This document shows, in pieces, positions 23,701-36,184 of a stretch of 64,000 nucleotides of DNA. The stretch lies in NCBI GenBank assembly GCA_020747015.1, contig JAGTJM010000006.1, forward strand, positions 744,001 to 808,000, in the 5' to 3' direction. Below the pieces are notes generated by a model. That model searched no databases. It worked only from the letters and a program-made list of their open reading frames with translations, and had not been told where the DNA came from. Position 1 is the first letter of the stretch; each line of letters begins with the position of its first letter. The DNA comes from Pyrenochaeta sp. MPI-SDFR-AT-0127 (Eukaryota; Ascomycota; Dothideomycetes; Pleosporales; Cucurbitariaceae). The position numbers were made by a program, and so were the translations under genes.

Positions 23701-24350
23701 TTTGCAGTTCCTCGTTCCATCTTGGGTGGCTATCCTTATCGTAAGAGCACTACACAATACCTCAGGGTAGACAGCACTGATAGAGCGGTAGAGTCGCAAT
23801 ATTCTTTAATACTTTACGTTTGTGTGGTGGGTTGTTATTGTTGACAGTCTGCTTTTCTCTTTCATTGATTTAGTCTCCTCATGCAGATTAATCGAGGAAG
23901 AATCGCGCCTTTCAATGCAACTTTTCGCTAAGATCACTCCAGTCGTCGATGGTCCCTGTGTGCTCGCCAGCACCAAGACCTTACGCCGGTTCGCAGGCTG
24001 CTAAGGTCGGTGTCGCCTCGACCATGAGGAATTCGGCGTCTGCTCGACCGCACACCAAAAAGGGCGAGCGCAGCGCACGTAGCTGTATTGATAGCGATAG
24101 TGTACTGTTCTGCGGACCTCTATGTGTGGTGTAGGTTGGCTGTTAATGGTTCGGATGTGGCTTAGCGTCTGGCGTTGCAGCACTCAATCATAGGATCGTG
24201 GAAATAGTAACCTAGTTAATGGACCCATCTACAGAACCTCGACAGACGGCGGATCGAACAGGTGAACTTATTCTCAAGATGTTATCGTCGTATGTGCTTA
24301 TTAGGTTTAATAATTTACACTTTATTCATAGAAAATTTGGGTATCCCATC

Positions 24351-27103
24351 TCACATCAGCCCGTAGTCAAAGTCGTCCATTGGAACGGGCTCCACCATGC
24401 TCAATTCGCCAAAGTCACTGTTATCCTCGTCGTCATCGCTGCTATCCACATTTGCTTCTACAGCATGGCCCTCTCTCTCGGAAGGTGCAATTTCGGTAAC
24501 CGTAACAGCAGGTACTGCCTTTATTGCTCCACCGACCGGTGCTTTGGTGGCTCGGGGAGGACTCGAAGCTGAATCCTTCATTGTGATCTTGTATTCGCGT
24601 TCATCACTGTCCGATGGCGATCGCGCTGGATCCGTAGGTGGCAGATTTGTGGTAGGATTTGCGGCCATTTTCGTATGTTCTTGACGATTGTATAGGGCCG
24701 AGGCGTATTCTGTAGTAGAATGTAAGGGTTTGTCGAGTGGAGCGGCAGCGGTAAGTGGATCAGACTGGGGAGCTAGAGAGGTCATAGGCGGCGAACTAGT
24801 CTTATGTCTGCTCGCCTCCATTCCTCGCGATCTCTGAATTGCTGGCTGTTGGCCTGACCTGGGTTGCGGTATGATTGCTGGCCGGCTCAGTGGCGGTGGT
24901 TGTTTTGAGGGTGCTTGCTCGTCGAACACATTGACTATAGCATGGGACCTGCCCTGTATGGTTTCCATTTCTGTCGAGGCTGGTGCAGAAGCGTTCTGCT
25001 GCTGGGCTTCCACTTTGCTCTTCTCCGCCTCCTCCTTGATTTCCCGCTTCTTTTTCTCTGCTACCTCCAATGCACGTTCTTGCTCAGCAACGCGATTGAA
25101 GTTCAAATCACCGAATCCGACTCTACCGAGGATGGTCCCAACCAAATACCGATACTTGTCATGGCCGCTGACGAGCTTACTCATGTCAACATTCTCGATG
25201 CCATACACATCGTCGACTTGCTTCAAGCCCGCAACGCCGAACTCAAGCTTGGTTGATCGGTAAAGGAATCCAAGCACGTAGTCTTCAGTGCTGTAAACAT
25301 TGACTACGCGTGCTGCAACGACAGACCGGATTCTCCTCCAAGACTTGCTGCTTGCAGGGGCTGGCGTGCCCATGAGAACAACAGATTCAACGAGGCCAAA
25401 TGCGTGTTGCTCTGCGAGCTCTAGAAGACATGCGTAGATCACACGCGCGCCAACCGAGTATCCCATTAGGGTAACAGGACGTTTCCCCTGCACGCCATCG
25501 AGAAGCGCGTGTGCCAGAACTTTACCAGCCTTATCGGCTCGTGCAAGCGCAACGCTAAATGGATTCTCGAGGACACTTGCAGCTTTGATGAGACCGAGAG
25601 GCCACAGTCCAGCATACAAAGCTCCAAGGAGGGTGCGACTGACAACTGTGTAAGTAACGCCATCCCAAGCATAACTGAATAGCACATCATTGAGCGAGTT
25701 TCCCAGGCGAAGCATTGCGTCGAGTTCGAAACGCAGAGCAAAAGGTTCAGTAGCACCAGATTCGATGACCTCCCAGGGTTTGTTTACATCAGATGGTGAG
25801 CTCAACCAACCGCTAACGCCGATGCACACGCGAAGCCGATGCTGTTCACGCTTTTTCGGATCGCGAGCATCCTGCTCGTCGGCCCATTCGAGATCACGCT
25901 GCATCAATGAACGGTCGGGATCTGGTATGATCAGTGCGAAATCCTTCATGTACCAAAGAAATCCAAAATTGACGTACCTTGAACCGGGACGAATTCGAAG
26001 TCTTGCACTTCCTTTGCATATTGATCCATTAATCTTCCAGTCATCTTCGCACCATATGCTCCGAACAATGATCCGACGAGTACAGAGCTGCCTGCCAGTG
26101 CTCCTAGATACGTAGAAACGACACCAAGACCAAGACCACCCATGACAGTACCAAGGCCCGCGGCCAGTAGCGGAGCAGCAAGTCCGCCAGTGACACCAAT
26201 AAGCACCGCGCCGCCCACCGCAGCAAGGCCAACCTTCCACCTTCGAGCTGCGGCGCCATTAGAAGCTTGCTTCTTGGCAGTTTCTTCAGCATCCATTTGG
26301 GATGCAGCGGTTGCTAGGAGCCCCTGAGCAATGGACTTCTCATGTTCGGCCAGAAGGTCGGTCTCCAGTTCCAGGCTGCTAGCAAGATGCAAAAGCAACA
26401 CACGCGAGTGTGCCGAATAATGTTCCAAGCTAAGTAAGAGCAAGAGAAGGCAATGCAAAATCAGCACTCGCTTCTGTTCATCGAAAGCTAGGAGCTTGCT
26501 CTCAATCACGTCGTAATGGCCGTGCTTCTTCTTTCCGCTTTTTGCGTACGTCTCGCTCGCAAACGGATCAATTTCGAAATCGATGAGTGACGAGATGCCT
26601 TGCTTTTGTTTTTCTGCGTCGTCCATCAACTGTTTCCTCTTGGTCTTCGCCTGGCGGACTATGTCACCCCTCACACAAAGCACATCACAAATGCGATGCA
26701 TAACCCCAGCACGCCATTTATCGAAGAATGTAAGTGCGCTCCTTCGTAGAGCCTGCATCTGTGGAGACTCTACTTCCTGCTGTCTTGACCGTCTAGCCCT
26801 TTCGGCTGCCAGTGCAGCATCATCTCGTGGCTCGTCGAAGCTTATAAGGTCCTGTGTGGGTGTTCTTGCTTTCGGTGTGGGCGCTGAGATCGAAGCGACA
26901 CCAGATGTGGTCTCGTGTGTCTTATTTGGATCGAACGTAGCTATCAAATCACCGCGCATGGCATCAGTACAGAGCAGAATTAGCAGTGCCAGCTCGATAC
27001 GGAGCTGAGGTGTCTCGAGGACGGAGGTGAGCGACGCCCCTTCATCTTTCGCGTTGTCTTCCGAACCGGCACCTGTGATGACATTGGCAACTTTGAAAAG
27101 CAT
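24351..27103 (-). CDS. DUF726 / TMCO4-like membrane protein with alpha/beta-hydrolase fold
   Basis: Two exons, 25978-27103 and 24351-25921 (intron 56 bp, GTACGT...CTGAT...CAG), 898 residues. Splicing removes a frame clash and joins FEFVPVQ to DPDRSLMQRDLEW. Order: acidic and charged N-terminal region, a Gly/Ala-rich double hydrophobic hairpin (AAVGGAVLIGVTGGLAAPLLAAG and GLGVVSTYLGALAGSSVLVGS) that is the family hallmark, and a hydrolase-like domain with the nucleophile elbow GYSVGAR (Ser531) after the VSGWLSS segment. A long disordered, charged C-terminal tail follows, with a KKKREIKEEAEKSK coiled-coil-like patch. The yeast relative (MIL1/YFL034W) is linked to mitochondria and vesicle adaptor proteins. 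Lipase activity is suggested by GXSXG but not shown. Confidence 0.87.
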
Positions 27104-28376
27104 GCTGCGCTATCAGAACCACAAAATTTGAGTATCAGACGAAAAATGCACGCACGTTTATCTAGAGAGGGAGTGCAGGTAGACACGTTTAATGAGCGGT
27201 GCCGCACGGGCGCTTTGGTGTTGCAGGATTTAGGCCCCCAATCGACGCGGGTCCTTGTCCAGACGCCGTACTCGTCCAGCTGTTCGTCATCGGCACGCTC
27301 ATGTTAAGAATGCTGACTGTGAACTCGGAGTTTTATTGATCGACCAACGCAAGAAAGTGGAGGACGAGGTGCGCTGCACGGCGGGTGATCTCGCGTAGGA
27401 GTAGTCTCCACGTGGTTCGGCCCGCGACTTAGTGGAATTATCTGTTGGCGAATGCGGCCGGTGTCCTGCATATGCTTGCGGCGGTCTACTCCGCGGAAGC
27501 ACCCCAGGCTCAATCACGGAGGTGTACAGGCACTCTATTTGTTGCGATGATGGCAGTAAACAGCATTCAGTTATGGCATGGGTGGATCGAATTGATACAC
27601 TTTTACAATTTGTGATAAGGCTTTTCTGTAGAAGAGCCTCGAGCTTGAACGCGATCGTGGCAGAATGACTGAGATTTGGCCGCATGTGCTTCAAAATGGG
27701 TCTTTTAGTGAGCTCTTTAATGTAAATGCCGGTAGTCTGCGTACAAAAGGTGGCTGTAGAATGTTACTGAGGATCATTTGATACTCATATATTTGGCGAA
27801 AGTAATTTAAATCATTATTTAATTCAGTGCTCTCTAGCAGCGAAGGAGACATCTGCCTTTACATAATGCAATTGACAATGGGTCATGAAGATGAACTGAC
27901 TTGCTTGCTGCCAACTAATCTGTCTTCTTACGCACTAGAGCAAGACTCAAGCATAGCGAGGCTACGTAGCCTACTGCTACTGCAAAGATCTACTACACTT
28001 AAAACGTCTACCAAGCAAGGTAGGAGAGCTTACTTCGCAATGGCTCGCCTCTGATTGCAGGTACACTTCTTTCTTATGCTGTAGCAAACAGGGGCCACAG
28101 TTTCCACATAGATGGTACCAGCCACTGCCCTTTGCGAAGTTCTTTCGAATTGAAAATAAAACCAGTCGAATGGTATTAGCTCGGATGGTGCTTTTATTGC
28201 TTATTCGATTATTTAGTATACAGAAAATTCGAACTTCGTAGTCATACAGGTCGTCCAAACTGATTCCAGGGTTGGCGACCTAGTGTCCCAGCTTGTGTCG
28301 TGGCATGATCACGTTCACTCCTCAGCAGATCTATATGTCGAGGTGTTGACGGCGATTTCCCAGAATCTCGCTTGCC
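27104..28376. other. Intergenic region, no gene seen
   Basis: 1.3 kb between the minus-strand DUF726 gene and the 3' end of the rhodopsin-domain gene. It contains the promoter of the former. A 131-codon minus frame (27299-27694) has no motif and no splice partner, so I do not call it. Confidence 0.4.
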
Positions 28377-29727
28377 CTATCGAGCGTTCGTGTATACGCT
28401 CATCTCCAAATCCTTCATCTCGATGTCGACCTTATAACTTCGCTCTTTATGTATGCCCATAGGGTCAATAGGAGCGTCACTTCGATGACTCCGATCCGAA
28501 TCCCCATCTTGCAGACGCTCCCAGTTCTCTTCCGGCCTCGAATGGTGTGCAGATGAAAAATTGAATCCCGCATCTGTAGGTTTGTGGCGGAAACTGTCTC
28601 GAAGCCTTCGTTGCTGCGGCTGACTGCCAACAGTAAAGAAATTGGGATTCGTGGTTGCACTTCGCTTGTTGCTCGGTCCCGAGCTACTGTCGTTGCCTTC
28701 ACGGCGGAAGAAATGTCGTAATGAGGGTACGGAAGAGGCTATGCATCCGATGCCCGTTTCGATGTTAGAGCAGAGCATTGTGTGGGCGACCCAGACTACA
28801 CGATCATTAGAAACGTGCGCACATCGTTCGGAGGGAGCTTCAACACTCACATTGCAGGTCTTTCATTGCCTCAAACTTATTAACGTAGGGAATGCGGACC
28901 ATAGTTATGATTGAGGCTCTGTTTAGACGTGAGCTACTGTTTCGGTACGGAGGCGACCGGATGACTTACACAGACGCGAAAGATAGCAATCCAAATGCTT
29001 GCAACTTTGCTTGTCTTTTCATTTGTGTGTTCCACAAGATGATGGCAGGTACGACTACCAATGCTAGATCTGTTAATATCGTTGATACCGTAGCAACGTG
29101 GCCTATGATAACGAAAGTTCCCACAGGCGCACATGTTCCCTCGCCGCTTAAGATTAATGTAGGAGTCCATATCGATCGAACTGGACGGCAGTAGAAGAGA
29201 GTGCCAATGAATGTGATGAAGAATGAAGCCCAAGTAATCGCTAATAGAACATATACGGTGATACGGAGGTTTATTTTCGTTGAGGCGATGCGCATGATAG
29301 TGATGCAGATGGAGGATTTAACGGTTGCCAGCGCGAGGACGTATGTCAGGATCCAGATGATATAGTATTTCAAAGCTTCGCTCCATTGCCATGCATTCAG
29401 GTCTTTTTCAAGTCTTCCAAGACCAACGAGTGCTCCATAGGTTGCAAGGCCCGTAGCAGCAGTGTAGATAACCTAATGGTATGTTAGTAAAGAGTGCCTC
29501 TAGAAGAGTTACTTCAAACACTCAGTAGCTGTTTGGGGTGGACTCACAGTTCCTGCTACTATGAATGCATCATCTAATCCAAAAGTGCCTTTCGTTAGCC
29601 GTGTATAGGCCCGAAGGGATACTGTGATGACTGAAAGACCAAGGAAGATAGATGACAACAACACAATAGCAAGAGGTAGGCCATCCGGGTTTATGATCGT
29701 TGCGTCTGGGTCGACTGCCGTTGTCAT
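28377..29727 (-). CDS. Rhodopsin-domain (Pth11-like) integral membrane protein
   Basis: Four exons: 29548-29727, 28970-29472, 28851-28918 and 28377-28795, with introns of 75, 51 and 55 bp; 389 residues. About seven hydrophobic helices are visible, starting with LAIVLLSSIFLGLSVITVSL. The family signatures are RAYTRLTKGTFGLDDAFIVAGT after helix 1, the long extracellular loop with IWTPTLILSGEGTCAP, and the late WVAHTMLCSNIETGIGCIASSVPSLRHFF. The C-terminal tail is polar and Ser/Arg-rich. Such proteins form a large fungal family, some with a role in surface sensing; the ligand is unknown. It borders the metabolite cluster, but its family is so large that membership cannot be assumed. Confidence 0.85.
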
Positions 29728-30707
29728 TGCTGGTGATCGATGCTTGAGAACGACTTTTGTGGAAATTTGACTTCAGAATGTGAAGATGTCTTGTTTCTTG
29801 ACTTTTTACTTGACAAGGAGACAGAAACAAGCAGCGGCATCGAATGCCGATCCCTGATCTTGTTGAGCCTTTGGCTCACACTCCCTGTTTGTCAGCGGCA
29901 ACGGCATGCTATGAAGTGACACAAAAAATTGACAAGAATTATCCTGTTGCTGTTGCAGGCATGTTCCCTTCGCCAATGACGACCACATGCTTGCTCGCCA
30001 TGCTTCTGGGCCCACTATCTCCTATTATATTCCCTGTTTAAAACTGGCGGCAACTCTTCCCCGTTGCACCGTCGGTTTGGGGACCAGCATAACAGTCGTG
30101 GGCCTTTGCGGAACTACCCTATATTAGTAGCACTACGTCGGGAAAAAACGGCGGTGCTAACTTGTTGTATGTTCGGACAGTCGCATGCGTGTGCTAGCAA
30201 CGGCGCCTACCAGCTCGTAGTCCAGAAGTGGAGATGATGTGACATTCCAAATACACTACTGTAGGCACCGCACCCACCTTTCCGCAACTGTTTCCGGAGA
30301 TTGAGTGTCACGATTTTTAGTGCGCGGGTCACTCGGATGCTAGCTAGTATCCTTGTCAAAATCTGGAGCCACGTGAAAGCGCACCAACACTATCCAGATT
30401 CTCCAAAATTCGATGGTCGGCGCGAGCAACCGCTGTGAGAGACGTTCGTTGCAGGAGAGCTTTAATTGATGCTCATTTGAGTCCGCTAATATTTAAAATC
30501 TAGTTTGTGTAGGGTTCGTCAATGAAATCGTGATGACTTTCCTCTAGAAATCTTAGATGCAGGAACGACTCTTATTGTGTTGATTCGATGTGTTGTAGCA
30601 TTTAAAGGGAGTTAATCAACAGGCTAAATCATGTCGCAAGGCTCACAGCGCCGTTGGTTGAATAATGCAGCCATACATATGAGCATAGGAACCAGTAGTA
30701 CGCTGGA
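29728..30707. other. Intergenic region at the left border of the metabolite cluster
   Basis: About 1 kb, with no supported frame. It holds the promoter of the rhodopsin-domain gene and the 3' flank of the first P450. Nothing repeat-like or mobile was recognised. Confidence 0.4.
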
Positions 30708-32456
30708 TTATTCGATCTTCACCCGCACGCCTTTGCTCTCCTTGGTCATGGGGATGAACATATCGTGATCATATGCTAGATCCACATCCGTGGTCTCAGA
30801 GAGGCTCATTTGTGGTAAAACACGAAGCACCAAAGCTGAAAGGCACAGGTGCAGCTCACAAAGCGCGAGGCTTTGTGGGTAGCGGTCAGCAAAATTTACC
30901 CACAACGGGAAGCAGGGTCACTTACTTCATGCCTAAGCAAGACCGACTCCCTTTCGAGAATGCAAGCATACTGCGATCAATGTCCTTTCTACGCTCATTT
31001 TTCTCGTCTAGCCACCGCTCGGGCTCAAATGCATATGAGTTAGGAAATGCTTTCTCATCATGGTGAGTGATGAAAGAAGACATTCCTATGGCATGCCCTT
31101 GTGGAATGACATATTCGACTGGTTTCTTATTCCATTCTCCGCGGTATACTAGATTTTCTTTGGTCGGTATGCGGGCTGTGCGACTGGATACACCATAGGA
31201 CAATCTTAGACCCTCTTGAATTACCGCACCGAGGTATGGCAGGGTCTCCAGTACGGGCCATGCGGGCAAATGTTTTGGGTCCTCCACGACCGTTTCCAGC
31301 TCACGGGTCAACTTTGCAAGAAGCTGCGGCTTGGTCAATAAATGGTAGGTCATGACCGATAAAGCCCAGCTGGTAGTTTCGGTTCCCGCACCGATAACTC
31401 CAGCGGCTTCATCGGCCAAACGCTGCGGTTCTTTGTCTAGAAGATCTAGATCGGATTGAAGAAGCGATGCAAAGATTGTGGGTCGATCGTATGTTATACC
31501 AGCACCTATATCGGCTTTGGCTTTACGCACTCTAGCAGGCATGTCAATTTGAATCGTACGAATAAACATAGCGATATCCTTGGGCATATATTCGACAAAT
31601 AGTTTTCCCAGACCAGCGCTAGGTTTTGTCCAGGGAAGGAAACGGAAAATGAACACTGGTCGAAGAAGAGATGCAGTAGGCTCACGAAAGTTTGGGTACC
31701 AACCCTTTTGGTCGAGCAATCCAAAACTTTCGCCAAAGCTGTATCCAGAGATTGCGTCAGAAGTAAAGCAGCTATACGCCATAGTAATGTCGAAAGCTTC
31801 TTGGTCCCCTGATTGTGCCAGCAGCTTATCACAGAGCTTTTGAACTAACACGTGGATCTCAGGCTCGAGTCGCGTGATCATGGCTCGTGAGAAGAATTTG
31901 GCTAATGGAATGCGCCGTAAACGATGCAGGTCGTGATCAACTGTCCCAAAGCCAGCTTGTCCAAGGCTGCATGAATTCGGAAGATCTTAGTATCCAAAAC
32001 TTTTAGGTAAGGCTAAGACTTACGCTGAGCCATTGATCTGGTGTAAAGGCTTGTCGCGCTTTCGTCCACCAACAGCATAAATTTCGTCCGCGAAGCTGAT
32101 ATCATTGCAATGCACTTCATGCGGGTTGATGCGTACGATTGGACCTGAGAGGTTTTGTCAATGAGCATTTGTACTCTAACTCACTTATCATCTTTCAATA
32201 ACTTACCATATTTCTCGTGCATCTTCTTGATCTCCTTCGTGTAGCAACCAAACTTTACTACATCATAGTAAAATTCGGGAACATATGTTGCCGCCGCCAA
32301 TTTTGGCCCGGGAATGCGACTCAATGGATGAAAGGGGGACACATTGTAGAGTGCCTGCAAAAGTTTGAATAGTAACCAAACGCATGCCAGAGCGAGGACG
32401 TTGCCTGCTGTGATGAATGAAGCGTCTGCTGGCAAATGTGCGGCCTGAGGCGTCAT
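30708..32456 (-). CDS. Cytochrome P450 monooxygenase (first of two)
   Basis: Four exons: 32207-32456, 32024-32144, 30926-31966 and 30708-30870 (introns 62, 57 and 55 bp), 524 residues. An N-terminal membrane anchor (VLALACVWLLFKLLQALY) is followed by the Pro-rich hinge HPLSRIPGPKLAAAT. Next come GPIVRINPHEVHC, the I-helix oxygen site AGVIGAGTETTSWAL, the ExxR motif (EGLRL), the PERW meander and the heme loop FSKGSRSCLGM with Cys467. It is a microsomal E-class P450 that inserts oxygen with a reductase partner. The pattern GPIVRINPHEVH...GAGTETT is common among cluster P450s of trichothecene-oxygenase-like type; the substrate is unknown. The two P450s lie in tandem on the same strand and begin the cluster. 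Confidence 0.93.
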
Positions 32457-33599
32457 TTTGACAAAAGATGAGGGTAGAGAGTTACTTGCTGATCTATTAA
32501 AGTGAACATCACTATGATTTTCACCTGCTCGCTGTAGAAGGATGGCGCTGTCGGGATAGTCCGCAAAACAGGTGATGCTTTGCCGCCATGGCAATTACGA
32601 TCCACACGCTATGCATGTACGCTAGACAACATTGAATAGAACGCCGTTAGAGAACGGAGCATAAGAACCGCTTGCTGACAGCCGCGTTTACCTAATTGAC
32701 AATTCGTTCATGCTCGATGCATGAAAATTTGGCTTGCCCGATGTTTCGAGTCATTAGCGCAGTGCGCGGACCCAGTATCCTTGACAATGCATCGATGCGG
32801 CTGCTGGGTTGGACATGATCCTTGATTGCAAAACCTTCGATTATATTGTTCATGAAATGTTATCAGTTGGCCAACAGGAATCTTGGGTCCAATGCCTTAG
32901 GTGTTAGAGAGTGTCACCTATATTTCAAGGCCGCTCGGGGATGAGTCCATCAGTCCATGCCGAAACCAATCCAAGAAAATCATACACTTAATTTCCACGC
33001 AAATGATCACAGTTCCTCTTTGTCCATCTGCCACCATACTTGGTGTGCCTTAAATTCTTCTTCGAACCACCACCCTTTGGTCTCTTCATGCTCTTCCATT
33101 TCAACATCAGCTCGCCAAGAACCATGCAAGCGCTGAGCCCCCCAACATTAAACTAATCGAACGCGGAGCTGTACAAGTCGATAGCAAACACCGATCTCGC
33201 TGATTGGCGCAATTTATCCAAGATCTGTGGCTCTAGTATCAACTTTTTCCTGCGAATTGAAGACCGCAATGCCAGATAGGTTCTTGATAAGCTGGTGGGG
33301 AAAGAGATTCAGCCACACGGTAAGAAACACCGAGCCGCCACCAAGTTGTTATACAATGAAAATCATCAGAGTATATATAATCACTATGCTGCGTATTAGT
33401 TTATCTTCTGAAAAGTGTAGTTTATAGTAGATTTTCAACGACACTGTCATCAGTTGTAAGAAGAGGATTAATCTAAGGAAGGTTATTACTTCAATTATTT
33501 GGTCGCTTTAGTAATATTTTATACTATGGCTCATAAGTATTGGTACTGTAGTTGCCCTTATTTAAGCTCTCACTGATATCACGTCAAATTGCTTCATGG
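32457..33599. other. Intergenic region between the two P450 genes
   Basis: 1.1 kb holding the promoter of the first P450 and the 3' flank of the second. It has an AT-rich block at about 33,380-33,560. I found no TCG-N5-CGR site upstream of this P450. Confidence 0.4.
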
Positions 33600-35481
33600 T
33601 CAAGCCGTTCCCCTTGTCTCCCATTGTACCATAACATTATGCAGCCGTGTTACAAAGGTGGATTCGATACTCCTCTCTCTTAATGGCTCTGTAAACCTGA
33701 ATTTTAGATTCATCATCAAAAGTGGAATGGCTTTGGTAAATATTGCTTCTGCCAAATCTATTACGTTATTTGTTAGCATCGGTTCGAAGAATTTGAAACT
33801 AGAGCAACCGTACATTGACCCGGACACGAGCGTGCACCATTCCCGAAGAACATACTGCTTGCCTCTATTTATCATCAGAATGTGATCTCATTCATAGTAC
33901 TCGGACACTCTTACCAGCAATCTTTAGCTGCTCTGGGGAGAACTCCAGCCATCTTTCTGGTCGGAATTGATCAGCATCTTCCCCATAGAGGGACTTATCG
34001 CGACCGAGAACCCAAGGGTTCACTCCTACTGTAGTCTGAAAACTTGGTCAATTTGAATACTTGTTTTGAGTGACGAAGTGAACTCACACCAGCAGGTATC
34101 CAATGTCCCTCGAGCTCTACGCCACCTTTGGGTACAACTCTTGCCAGTGGATGTGCGAATGGTGGATGGAGCCTTCTGCTTTCACTTAAACAAGCGTTAA
34201 GGTACGGTAGAGACTCAATCTCTTTCAGCCTAGGAACTGAACTCAGCATTCCAGCTGCCTTCGCCTCGTCGACTTCTATCTGAATTTTCTCTTGACAACC
34301 CGGGTGGCTGATGACAAAACTGAGAAACGTGCTAATGGTGATGCCAATCGTCTCAACACCAGCGTTGAAGCCTGAGATGCACATGTCCTTAATCCAGTTA
34401 TCTTGTAAAGCGGGCTTCTCTGCTTGGATTTGGAAAAGTTTATCAGCGATAGTGTGAATGTGTGAAGGAAGTACATTTTTTTCAATCCGTTGATTGACTT
34501 CATCCGCCGTGAACTGTTGTATTGAGTGTGAGAAGCTTCTTCGAAAACTTGCTCTAATAACAGTGTGGAGCTTACTGACCTTGTATATGCTGACTTTCTG
34601 CTTCTGTGGCGCCGCCTTAGGCTCAGGCTTGTTCAAATCTAGTCGTATCTGGGGGAATAATGACGACAAGCGCTTATACTTGGGAAGGATAGCGTGAATG
34701 TACCATAGTCTTGTGCGGTGGATAATTGGAAGGTAACCAACCCAATGCATATACAGCCATAGCTGGTGCCCGAATGCAATCGCTCCACAATCAGCATTAG
34801 CTTCAACAAATCCCAAGGATTTTCCAAAGGTTGCCATCTGAACGCAGTCTGTTAAATAAACTTAGTTGAAGTTCTAAGATTCTGTAAAGATGGGGCGGCG
34901 GCCTACCGGAAGCGAAATAAGCAAAGAATGTATCGATATTCACCGTCATACCAGCTCGCTGTGACATGATCATAAGATTCTTTTCCAGGATATCATCAAG
35001 GCCACTCTCCAGCTCTTTCATGAAGCTGGCCGTGTAAGCTGCTCCTATGAGTCGTCTCTGGAATCTATATTTTTCCATGTTGAGCTCGGGAAGGAGGTCA
35101 AGATGGTCACTGCCAGACCAACCGCAATCATCGGTTGCAGAGTACCAGTCACCTTTGGTGAATTTACTTGCAGCTCCTAGACCATCGATGGATTTAGAAT
35201 TGTTGTTCTTGCGCGATTGGAGACCACTCACCGTAGATAATTTTCTTGGACTGTGGACTAGAAACAAGCACCTCGTTGGGAGCAATTCGAACAATAGAAC
35301 CATATTTTCTGTGTAGAGCTAAATCGATAAGTGGTCTTTGACGCCCACGCTGCTGCAGCACAATCCATATCTGAGAAATACTGGCAAGAAATGGGCCAGG
35401 TATACGTCGAAGACGAGTTACTTCTCGGTTATAAAGAAGATATAGAAAACATGACGCAATAAACAATACTACCAGAGACAT
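33600..35481 (-). CDS. Cytochrome P450 monooxygenase (second of two)
   Basis: Six exons: 35232-35481, 34907-35176, 34088-34848, 33915-34035, 33814-33864 and 33600-33757 (introns 55, 58, 52, 50 and 56 bp), 536 residues. The 51 bp exon carrying the heme loop is easy to miss, because the last exons lie in different frames. Splicing restores MFFGNGARSCPGQ with heme Cys481. Other signs are an N-terminal anchor (LVVLFIASCFLYLLY), RRIPGP, the I-helix NAGVETIG, the K-helix ESRR and FRPERW. The start at 35481 is the first ATG; upstream extension needs a non-ATG codon. Class and tandem position suggest it acts in the same pathway as the first P450. No AflR-like site was seen just upstream; a near miss, TCGGAACGACG, lies at 35646. 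Confidence 0.88.
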
Positions 35482-35926
35482 GTTACCGGTTGGAAGTTCA
35501 ACGGGGGATTGTACACAGACTGCGGGAGATGAAAGCAAGTACCAAAGTAGAAAGCATCACTTGGGCAGCGTTCAAGTATATCACGATCATTTTTAAGACC
35601 CACTAAATGGGGCAAAGGTTATTCCTCTCCTCCTGTTGATTTTTTTTCGGAACGACGCGTTTTCGGTGTTCATCAAAGCCGCGTGATTCAATATCATGAT
35701 GTTTGAGGCTCTGTCGGGAGGTTATTTCTGTGACCCCGCATTCTCGGGCAATTTCTGAGCCCCCTATATCCGCCAATTACGCTGGAACAGTGTTTCTTGC
35801 ATGTTGTGTCACTCTACGGCACGGCGGACGTGTTCTAATCTCCTTGGCTGCAACTTCCGCGCTCCCACTGACTTATCGAAATGACCGACGATGATGCGTT
35901 GACTTCTGCTAATGACTCGAAAGGCG

Positions 35927-35937
35927 GAATATGTCGC
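35927..35937 (+). promoter_or_regulatory. AflR-type site (TCG-N5-CGG) upstream of the SnoaL-like gene
   Basis: TCGAAAGGCGG, 248 bp upstream of the ATG at 36185. It fits the minimal TCG-N5-CGR core but not the full published consensus TCGSWNNSCGR (A at position 4). One of eight such cores in the cluster. Confidence 0.35.
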
Positions 35938-36079
35938 ATACTACGTGGTTTGAGTCCCGGGGTCCGTTCTACGTGTTCGATCAGATCGGATCGAATGGAT
36001 GACCGCAACGGATCATTTTCTAAGATCTACGTCGATTCCCTGAATACCATCAATATAGCATTTAGAACTAAAAAAGCCA

Positions 36080-36086
36080 TATATAA
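36080..36086 (+). promoter_or_regulatory. TATA box of the SnoaL-like gene
   Basis: TATATAA, about 100 bp upstream of the ATG at 36185. Confidence 0.5.
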
Positions 36087-36184
36087 GAGCTAACAGAGAC
36101 CGACATTGTACCAACAGAGTAGCGAAGAACCAGTACCTGTCTCATTCAGCTCGAAAGCACAAAACCCAATCCCCAATCAATAAA

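Larger units (their letters stand above)
20140..24350. other. 4.2 kb region without a recognisable gene, pyrimidine-rich
   Basis: No frame here has a recognisable domain, and the many short plus-strand frames overlap each other. The first 600 bp are the promoter of the minus-strand phosphate transporter. From about 21,700 to 23,000 the plus strand is rich in C and T (runs such as ctacctcatcacacc, gccaccccgccacccc, cttcccttttccgc), the pattern of fungal promoters or long leaders. A frame at 23426-23770 (114 codons, two hydrophobic stretches) is the best small-protein candidate but is unsupported. The region may hold a non-coding transcript or a gene with many short exons. Confidence 0.4.

Noticed and set aside
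24351..27103. Two separate overlapping genes in the DUF726 locus.
   Set aside because: The two frames join cleanly at a 56 bp intron (25922-25977), so one gene is simpler and restores family order.
35646..35656. TCGGAACGACG upstream of the second P450 as an AflR-like site.
   Set aside because: The second half-site is shifted by one base, so it does not fit TCG-N5-CGR.
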